A DNA stretch of 64,000 nucleotides from Capsulimonas sp039928515. Lineage in GTDB: Bacteria; Armatimonadota; Armatimonadia; Armatimonadales; Capsulimonadaceae. The position numbers and the translations under genes are program-made. The notes beneath the pieces were generated by a model. It was not told the origin of the DNA and did no database searches. It saw only the letters and a program-made list of their open reading frames with translations. The stretch lies in assembly GCF_039928515.1 (NCBI RefSeq), contig NZ_JBDSSZ010000318.1; one strand, 5' to 3'. Of the stretch, positions 8,830-14,584 are shown one piece after another. How positions within the stretch are numbered: the stretch's first letter is position 1; every line of letters begins with the position of its first letter.

Positions 8830-9036
8830 TTACTTGTTTTTCATACCGTACTTGGTCAAGAACTTATCGACGCGACCGGCGCTGTCCAGCAGCTTCTGCT
8901 TACCGGTGAAGAACGGGTGGCAATTCGAGCAGATCTCAACGTGAATGTTCTCACCTGTGGACCTTGTCGGATATACGGTGCCGCAAGCGCAGCTGATGGT
9001 TGTCGCTTTGTAATTAGGATGGATACCGGGCTTCAT
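8830..9036 (-). CDS. rpmE: 50S ribosomal protein L31
   Basis: A 68-residue L31 starting MKPGIHPNYKATTISCACGT. Three cysteines plus a histidine (CAC and CSNCHPF) form the zinc-binding version of L31, as opposed to the Cys-less YtiA-like paralog. The start has a clear Shine-Dalgarno (AGGAGAG) and a -10/-35 promoter upstream. It is the first gene of the rpmE-DUF1385-prfA unit, 22 bp before the DUF1385 gene. Confidence 0.96.
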   Translation of the reverse strand: MKPGIHPNYKATTISCACGTVYPTRSTGENIHVEICSNCHPFFTGKQKLLDSAGRVDKFLTKYGMKNK

Positions 9037-9076
9037 GACTTAACTCTCCTTTGAACCTGTGCTCAAACAGCTTGAT

Positions 9077-9106
9077 ATTCTACCTTATTAACACTGCAAA
9101 AGGCAA
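9077..9106 (-). promoter_or_regulatory. Promoter of the rpmE operon
   Basis: On the minus strand TTGCCT (9106-9101), an 18-nt spacer, then TAGAAT (9082-9077), about 40 nt upstream of rpmE. Confidence 0.55.
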
Positions 9107-9166
9107 TAGTAGTTCCTGAGGAAATTCTAAGATAGTTTGCAAGGGCAACTGGGTACATGGTTCGAT

Positions 9167-9940
9167 ATGAAGACGGATACTGAGAAAAAAGACGCGACGA
9201 CACAATCGGCGAAGTTCATCACCTGGAATCTCGTGATTGGGCTGCTGCTGGCGTTCGGTGCGTTTCACCTGTTTATGGAGATTTTGGAGGCGGTGCACGG
9301 CAACGGCAGCCAGATCGCCCATGTAGACCAGTCTATTTTATGGTGGCTGCATGCACACCAGCGTCATGGTTTTACCGAGGGCGCCGAACTCATGGCGTTT
9401 TTAGGATCGCCGATCTGGGTCGTCAGTCTCGGCGTGGTGTCGGCGATCGCTGGCTTCTTTATCCGTAAAATTCGGGGCGCGGCATGGACGCTGCCCATCG
9501 GGATTGTGGGGGCGGGCATTATCATTCAGCTGATCAAGACGGAAGTGCAGCGTGTGCGGCCCACGTTGTTTGTACCGCTGCTGAAAGAAACAGGGTATTC
9601 GTTCCCTTCCGGGCATTCCTTGATCGCCATGGTCGTTTACGGGCTGATCGGCTACTTTCTGATGCACTTGCTGAAGGGGCGTGTCTCCAAAGCTGTTGTT
9701 GGAACGCTGACGGCGCTGTTGATCGTCGCCATCGGCGTGTCACGCCCCTATGTCGGCGTCCACTATCCTTCTGATGTGCTGGCGGGCTGGGCGGCAGGTT
9801 TCCCCTGGCTGGTGACATGTCTTGGTCTGCACGAAATTCTTTCCCGACGCTATGCGCAGGCCGGCGAACCTGTTCTCGACAAGGCGCCGCCAATCGCTCA
9901 GGCTGTTTGCAACGCGACGGACAAGAAGCAGGCGGCGTAA
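9167..9940 (+). CDS. PAP2-family membrane phosphatase
   Basis: A 257-residue membrane protein with about six hydrophobic spans and the three PAP2 active-site motifs in order: KTEVQRVRP, SFPSGHS and SRPYVGVHYPSD, which together supply the phosphohistidine nucleophile and phosphate-binding residues. Such enzymes dephosphorylate undecaprenyl pyrophosphate or phosphatidyl lipids at the outer face of the membrane; the substrate cannot be told here. I choose the ATG at 9167; a TTG at 9137 is possible. It converges with the DUF790 gene, with 1 bp between the two stop codons. Confidence 0.85.
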   Translation: MKTDTEKKDATTQSAKFITWNLVIGLLLAFGAFHLFMEILEAVHGNGSQIAHVDQSILWWLHAHQRHGFTEGAELMAFLGSPIWVVSLGVVSAIAGFFIRKIRGAAWTLPIGIVGAGIIIQLIKTEVQRVRPTLFVPLLKETGYSFPSGHSLIAMVVYGLIGYFLMHLLKGRVSKAVVGTLTALLIVAIGVSRPYVGVHYPSDVLAGWAAGFPWLVTCLGLHEILSRRYAQAGEPVLDKAPPIAQAVCNATDKKQAA

Positions 9941-9941
9941 T

Positions 9942-11390
9942 TCACGCCGCAATCGCATCGCCGCGATCTGCGCCCGCAATCGCGGCGACCATGGCTTCCG
10001 AACATAGGCCAACGCCAGGGATATAACGCACGCGCGTGTCGCCGGTGCGGCGGATCCATTCGATCAGCGGCGATTCGTCCAGCAGATGCAGCGTGCGCTG
10101 CGCCTCAGAGGCTCGCACCATACCCTGAGCTGCGGCGCGGTCGCAAAGCGCAAGCACGTCGGCGGGGACCGACTGCTCCGCCGGCTCCTCCTGCCGTTCT
10201 CCCATCAGTTCTTTGACCTGGGCAAACACCAGCGCCGAATCCAATTCGTCCGTGACCGAGAGCGTACAGATCGGGCGCATCCAGTCGCCCGCCGGCGCTT
10301 CTCCGAACGAAAGCAATACTTCCAAGCCGTTGGGCGATGTGAGGCGGAAATCGGGGAGCAGCGCGCCCTGCGCCGTGACAATCGGTTCCGGGCTGCGCTT
10401 GATCCGCCATCCCGCCGCTTCGCCCTGCACGCGAAGCTTGAGCAGCGCCTTGTGCAGCGCGTCACCCTGCGCCATGCGCTGGCGCAGCGTCGTCTCATCC
10501 GCTCGGCGATATTTGCCAAGCAGCGTTTGGAACGTTTCTGGCCCCAGCGACAGCCGCATCTTTTTGCTCGACAGCGTCACATCCACATGTCCCGTCAAAT
10601 AGCCATGGCCGTACGTCTGCGTAATCTGCATCAGGCAGCGCGACAGACGCCCCGCGTGACGGGGCAGCAGCGACGCCGCGTCTAAATCTGACAGCGATAC
10701 CGATGTTCCCTCATTCCCAATATGCGCCCGCACCCCCAGCGACTCCGCGAAGGCGCGCATATCCGACGCCTGCGCCGAGGATAAGTCCAGGCCGCTGACA
10801 AAGATCTCCTGCGCACGCCGAAGCGGCGTGTCCAGGCTGTGAAAGTTATAAAGCGCGACGACGTCTTTCGCCGAGGGAACGGGGCCGATCCGTGTGAGCA
10901 CCTGGTTCTGCTCGGCGTCCAGATGCATCATCTGATCCCACTCATAGGTGGTCACACCGAAGGGTTCCGACAGCGCCGTATAGCACTCCGCCCGATTCTT
11001 TGTTGTCAGAAACCCATGGTAATGCGCGTTGACATCACGGTACGTATGCGCCCGGATCTCGCTTGGCTTTCGCAGTCCCGCGTTTTCCAGCCGCACTGCG
11101 CCCTCCGCGCTCGCCACCTGCGCAAATTTTTGCGTCTCATAACGGTAGTATGCGCCCAGGCACGCCACGACGCCGCGCGCGATTCGGTGATCGCCAAAGA
11201 AATCCACCATCACCTGCGCGTCCAGCTCGCCGCGCTTGCGCCCGACCAGTCCGTCAAATGTTCGAATCGCAAGCTCGACCTTGGCGAGCGCCTTCTTGTC
11301 GCGCATCTGATGTGGATAGAGCGAGGCGGGAACGCCGGTGGTGGACGATTTGCGGGCGGTCTTCTTAAAATCTTCAATGCGAAAGGCCAT
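9942..11390 (-). CDS. DUF790 family nuclease (Bax1-like partner of XPB)
   Basis: A 482-residue protein of the DUF790 family, which includes archaeal Bax1, the XPB-binding endonuclease of nucleotide excision repair. It begins MAFRIEDFKKTARK; the open frame extends further upstream but only through a repeat, so the ATG at 11390 is taken. The C-terminal half (about 330-440) has the plausible nuclease core, with LLPDFRLTSPNG (conserved Asp) followed by a strand in EVLLSFGE. It lies downstream of and codirectional with the XPB helicase gene, the pairing known in archaea and some bacteria. That context supports a role as the incision partner. Confidence 0.78.
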   Translation of the reverse strand: MAFRIEDFKKTARKSSTTGVPASLYPHQMRDKKALAKVELAIRTFDGLVGRKRGELDAQVMVDFFGDHRIARGVVACLGAYYRYETQKFAQVASAEGAVRLENAGLRKPSEIRAHTYRDVNAHYHGFLTTKNRAECYTALSEPFGVTTYEWDQMMHLDAEQNQVLTRIGPVPSAKDVVALYNFHSLDTPLRRAQEIFVSGLDLSSAQASDMRAFAESLGVRAHIGNEGTSVSLSDLDAASLLPRHAGRLSRCLMQITQTYGHGYLTGHVDVTLSSKKMRLSLGPETFQTLLGKYRRADETTLRQRMAQGDALHKALLKLRVQGEAAGWRIKRSPEPIVTAQGALLPDFRLTSPNGLEVLLSFGEAPAGDWMRPICTLSVTDELDSALVFAQVKELMGERQEEPAEQSVPADVLALCDRAAAQGMVRASEAQRTLHLLDESPLIEWIRRTGDTRVRYIPGVGLCSEAMVAAIAGADRGDAIAA

Positions 11391-11443
11391 GGTTGTTCTT
11401 TCTAGGAGGGCGGCGCTGGCGTATCGTAATTTTGTCGTCATCC

Positions 11444-11640
11444 AAACCCAGAAGGCGCCGGCGGTTAAAACCGCGCCTACAAGTACGCAGAAGTCCCCCT
11501 GCGGGGACTGCAAAATCCTCAACGATATCGTTTATAATACGTGTTTTATATGGCGGTCACGTTTTGGGTTATGTAACCCACGCAGGTGGGTTTCTGCGTA
11601 CTTGCAGGCGCGGTTTTAACCGCTGGCGCCTTCTGGGTTT
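11444..11640. repeat. Family B multi-hairpin repeat, copy B1
   Basis: A 197-bp element with near-perfect terminal inverted repeats of about 45-50 bp (AAACCCAGAAGGCGCC... at the left, its complement at the right). Internal hairpins: GCGGTT-AA-AACCGC (11461-11474), AGTCCCC/GGGGACT (11492-11509), the palindrome ACGATATCGT (11522-11531), TATAA/TTATA (11533-11550) and AACCCAC/GTGGGTT (11575-11592). A second copy is at 55644-55814. It encodes no protein and is small enough to be MITE-like. It fills the XPB-DUF790 gene spacer. Confidence 0.9.
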
Positions 11641-11668
11641 GAATGGTTTGACACTGGGATTAGGGATG

Positions 11669-12964
11669 CTACTCCTTCGCCGAGGAAATAGGAGTTTCTT
11701 TCGGCTTTCTCTTGGCCGCCGTTTTCACTTCGCTCGTGCCGCGTGCGACGATCTCATACAAGCTGGCCTGTCCGGGTTTGGGCCGCAGCACGCGCCCGAG
11801 TCTTTGAATATATTCACGCGTGCTGGACGATCCAGAAACAACGATGGCGACGTTGGCGTCGGGCACGTCCACGCCTTCGTTGAGCACGCGGCCGGTAACG
11901 ATCTTGGAGTAGTCGTGACGGCGAAAGCCATCCAGAATGGCGCGGCGCTCATCCTGGGCCGTTCGATAGGTGATCGCGGGTAACGCGAGCTGGCGCGAGA
12001 GATCGTGGACGAGGCTGTTCCATTCGGAGAAGACGATGACTTTGTCGTCCTGATGTTTTTCCAGCAACTCTTCGACGGCGCCCAGCTTGCGTGTTGCGTT
12101 CATGGCGAGCATTCGCGCTTCGCGGTGGGCGCGCAGGGCCTCGCGGGCGGCGGGGTCGTGGCCGGATTGACGGATCAGGGCTTCGAACAAGTTACTGCAT
12201 CCGAGAAGCATTAACTTGCGGCGATTGGCCGCCATGAACCAGGAGTATTGCGCCGTCAACTGGTCGTAGCGCACTTGCTCTTCGTCGGTCAGATCGACCG
12301 AGACACGAGTCGCCTTGTAATCGGCGATGTGCTTGTCCCGCGCCAAAGCCGCCGGCTGGCGCTCGTATACCGTCGGCCCAATGAGGGTCGTAAGGTCGTC
12401 GTGACGACCGTCGGAGCGCTCCAGCGTGGCGGACAGCCCCAAACGGAACGGCGCGGCGCAGCGCGTGGCGATCGTGCGATACGACGCCGACGGCAGGTGG
12501 TGCGCTTCGTCGAAAACGAGCAAGCCGATATCCGAAAGATCGCGCCTCGGCATTGCCGCCGAATCGTAGGTAATCACCGTGACGGGGCGTCGCGTTCGAA
12601 ATCCGCCGCCGATCATGCCGACGGCGTCCGGCTCCAGGCCAAACCGCGCGCAAATTGTGTCGTGCCACTGGTGCAGCAAATCGATGGTCGGTACGACCAC
12701 AAGAGTCGTCACCTGCATCGCCGCGATCGCCGTCAGCGCCAGCACGGTCTTTCCCGCGCCGGTCGGCAGAACGACCATTCCACGCCCGCCCGCTGCCGAC
12801 CACGCCGCCAGCGCCTCCTGCTGGTAGGGGCGGGGCGTCACATCGAGCGTAGGCAGTTCCGTTTCCAGAAGATAAGGCGCGGCCGCTTCGGCGAGAGTGT
12901 CGTCGAGGTCTTCGGAGTCGAGGTCCGCATTGAAGATGTCGAGTTGTTCGAGGGCGTCGGACAT
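11669..12964 (-). CDS. XPB/Rad25-like DNA helicase
   Basis: A 431-residue SF2 helicase. After a 40-residue acidic N-terminus come RPYQQEALAAW (Q-motif region), Walker A LPTGAGKTVLALTA, the DEAH box VFDEAHHLPS, SATLERSDGR (motif III region) and motif VI QRLGRVLRPKPGQ, which is typical of XPB. XPB opens DNA around damage in nucleotide excision repair. Bacterial and archaeal XPBs work with the nuclease Bax1, here probably the downstream DUF790 protein. A small HhH protein gene lies upstream on the same strand and repeats occupy both flanking spacers. Confidence 0.88.
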   Translation of the reverse strand: MSDALEQLDIFNADLDSEDLDDTLAEAAAPYLLETELPTLDVTPRPYQQEALAAWSAAGGRGMVVLPTGAGKTVLALTAIAAMQVTTLVVVPTIDLLHQWHDTICARFGLEPDAVGMIGGGFRTRRPVTVITYDSAAMPRRDLSDIGLLVFDEAHHLPSASYRTIATRCAAPFRLGLSATLERSDGRHDDLTTLIGPTVYERQPAALARDKHIADYKATRVSVDLTDEEQVRYDQLTAQYSWFMAANRRKLMLLGCSNLFEALIRQSGHDPAAREALRAHREARMLAMNATRKLGAVEELLEKHQDDKVIVFSEWNSLVHDLSRQLALPAITYRTAQDERRAILDGFRRHDYSKIVTGRVLNEGVDVPDANVAIVVSGSSSTREYIQRLGRVLRPKPGQASLYEIVARGTSEVKTAAKRKPKETPISSAKE

Positions 12965-12993
12965 TGGGTGGTGCTTTCTAAGTTAAATTGGAA

Positions 12994-13149
12994 CCACGGG
13001 TATGAAACCCATGGCTGGGAGCGGCAAGAGCCGCTAACCGTCCGTGCCGGACGGACAAAATTAGCCGTTGTCCTTGGGTTTTCATTCAAGTCCGTCCGGC
13101 ACGGACGGTTAGGGCGCAGCCCTCCCAGACGTGGGTTTCATACCCGCAG
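12994..13149. repeat. Family A multi-hairpin repeat, copy A1
   Basis: A 156-bp inverted repeat. The arms are made of successive small hairpins: GGGT-ATGAA-ACCC, then AGCGGC-AAGA-GCCGCT, then CCGTCCG-TGC-CGGACGG; the right arm mirrors them with AGGGC-GCA-GCCCT at the middle position. Copies A2 and A3 have the same plan with different but self-complementary middle hairpins. It lies between the HhH protein gene and the XPB gene. Confidence 0.9.
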
Positions 13150-13197
13150 ACCGAACGTCTCGGCGGCTATGAGATGGGGCGGGGTTATCCTCGTATC

Positions 13198-13707
13198 TCA
13201 TGCCGCCCGCAGACGCTCATTCTCAGTGCTTTGAAGCGCCTCGTCATCGAACAGCGACAATTGGGCGATCTGGGACGTTCGCTTCTTTCCAAACCCCCAC
13301 ACGCTTTCCAGTTTGCCGGTGCGCGCGGCGCGGACAACATCTTCGGCGTGCTCCGCGCCGAGCGCTTCGTGCAGATGCTGGGCGGTGCGCGGGCCGACGC
13401 CGGGGATCTCCATCAGCGCTTCCATGTAAGGCGGCAGGTCTTCGCAAAGTTCATGGAAGTATTGCATCTCGCCCCGGGTAGCCAATTCCCGCAGCTTGAT
13501 TTGGAGATGCTCGCCCAGCTCCCACTTGCGATGCGCCATGCGCGCGTTCTCATTTGGGCCGCCGAGGATCGCGGCGGCGTTGGCCCGGCTGCGCAGCAGC
13601 GCCCGGGCGCCGCGCTCGTAAGCGCGGATTCGATAAGGGTTGTCATCACGGTCGCGCAGCAAAGTGGCGATGTTGAACAGCATCGCCGCCATCTCGCGAT
13701 TGGTCAT
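13198..13707 (-). CDS. Helix-hairpin-helix protein resembling the N-terminal part of PolX
   Basis: A 169-residue protein. Residues 1-75 match the 8-kDa-type N-terminal domain of family X DNA polymerases (MTNREMAAMLFNIATLL...NPYRIRAYERGA), and about 100-150 hold helix-hairpin-helix motifs (EIPGVGPRTAQHLHEA). The palm polymerase domain and the PHP domain are absent, so it is a stand-alone DNA-binding module, perhaps recognising gaps or ends. I start at the ATG at 13707, where the family homology begins; ATGs at 13737 and 13743 are in frame and would make the mRNA almost leaderless. An LexA-type box overlaps the promoter. It heads the XPB/DUF790 series. Confidence 0.72.
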   Translation of the reverse strand: MTNREMAAMLFNIATLLRDRDDNPYRIRAYERGARALLRSRANAAAILGGPNENARMAHRKWELGEHLQIKLRELATRGEMQYFHELCEDLPPYMEALMEIPGVGPRTAQHLHEALGAEHAEDVVRAARTGKLESVWGFGKKRTSQIAQLSLFDDEALQSTENERLRAA

Positions 13708-13728
13708 TTTATGCGGTTTTTGCGTTAT

Positions 13729-13749
13729 CGAACACATGTTCATATTATA
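13729..13749 (-). promoter_or_regulatory. LexA-type (SOS) operator abutting a -10 box
   Basis: On the minus strand TATAAT (13749-13744) is followed after 2 nt by GAACATGTGTTC (13741-13730), a perfect GAAC-N4-GTTC dyad of the Gram-positive/DinR LexA class. An operator directly over the transcription start would block RNA polymerase. It sits 22-34 nt before the HhH protein start. Confidence 0.68.
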
Positions 13750-13793
13750 CCCGATATGATGGAAAAATAACATACTCTTGTTTTACTGTTCTC

Positions 13794-13823
13794 TTGACAG
13801 AGGAGGCCGACAGGCGCTATAAT
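13794..13823 (+). promoter_or_regulatory. Consensus sigma-70 promoter
   Basis: TTGACA (13794-13799), an 18-nt spacer and TATAAT (13818-13823), a full match to consensus, reading toward the zinc-ribbon gene at 13849. It is divergent from the SOS-type promoter 45 bp away. Confidence 0.8.
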
Positions 13824-13848
13824 GCGGGGAAATCGCGGGACTTTGGCG

Positions 13849-14547
13849 ATGGAGGTTTGGGGAGAGGGATTCCAACAATTGACTGACGCCCGCCGCTGTC
13901 CGCGCTGCCAGGGCGAGTACCCTGAGGGCGCGCGTTTCTGTCCGTCGTGCGCGCAGGCGCTGACTTCGGATGCCCTGGAATATCCGATGTCGGCCCTGGA
14001 GCTTGCGGTCAGCCGTGTGCGCGGCCTGCTGATCCCGGCGCTGGTATTTACAGTCGCGGTGCTTGGTATCGCTGTGATGGTCCTGGCGTCCAAGCTGGAG
14101 CGAGTCACGCGTCAAGCGTACGCTGCCGCCAAGACGGCTTCGACCCTCGCGCCCTTGTCCTCTTCCGATGCCCCCGCCATTTCCCCCGCCTTTCCAGACG
14201 ACGTCGCGGCCTACTTGCGATTTCTCCAGCAGATTGAGCAGAACCGCGTTGCCCTGGTTCGGCGCAAAGCCGCTCTTTACGCTCCGCCATCCCCAAACGC
14301 CTCCGGCGAGCCGCCTCCCCCCGATCCCGCCGCCGCCTGGCTGACCTTGGTGCGCGACTTCCATACCCAGCCGATCCCTGAAGCCTGCAATCCCCTCGCC
14401 GCCGAATACAATGGACTGCTGAACACCACGAATTCCGGCAGCGATACGACCGCCCTCGACGGAGTCGCCGCCCGCGCCGACGATGAGCTGAAAAAACTTG
14501 CGCAGCGCTATGGCGCGTCGCCGCCGTTCAAGATTGGGGAAAAGTAG
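13849..14547 (+). CDS. Zinc-ribbon membrane protein of unknown function
   Basis: A 232-residue protein with an N-terminal zinc ribbon (CPRCQGEYPEGARFCPSC), a single membrane span near residues 60-85 and an extracytoplasmic Pro/Ala-rich region with a helical C-terminus. The ATG at 13849 lies about 19 nt after the likely transcription start; the upstream ATG at 13822 is inside the -10 box and is excluded. No function can be assigned. It has a consensus promoter, so it is probably well expressed. Confidence 0.6.
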   Translation: MEVWGEGFQQLTDARRCPRCQGEYPEGARFCPSCAQALTSDALEYPMSALELAVSRVRGLLIPALVFTVAVLGIAVMVLASKLERVTRQAYAAAKTASTLAPLSSSDAPAISPAFPDDVAAYLRFLQQIEQNRVALVRRKAALYAPPSPNASGEPPPPDPAAAWLTLVRDFHTQPIPEACNPLAAEYNGLLNTTNSGSDTTALDGVAARADDELKKLAQRYGASPPFKIGEK

Positions 14548-14584
14548 GAATCTGTCTCAATGGGGCGTTAGAATAGAGCCGTAA

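Noticed and set aside
11531..11540. TATAAT inside repeat B1 as a promoter
   Set aside because: The bases form one side of the TATAA/TTATA hairpin, B2 has TACAAT at the same place, and no -35 box sits at 16-19 nt in either copy.
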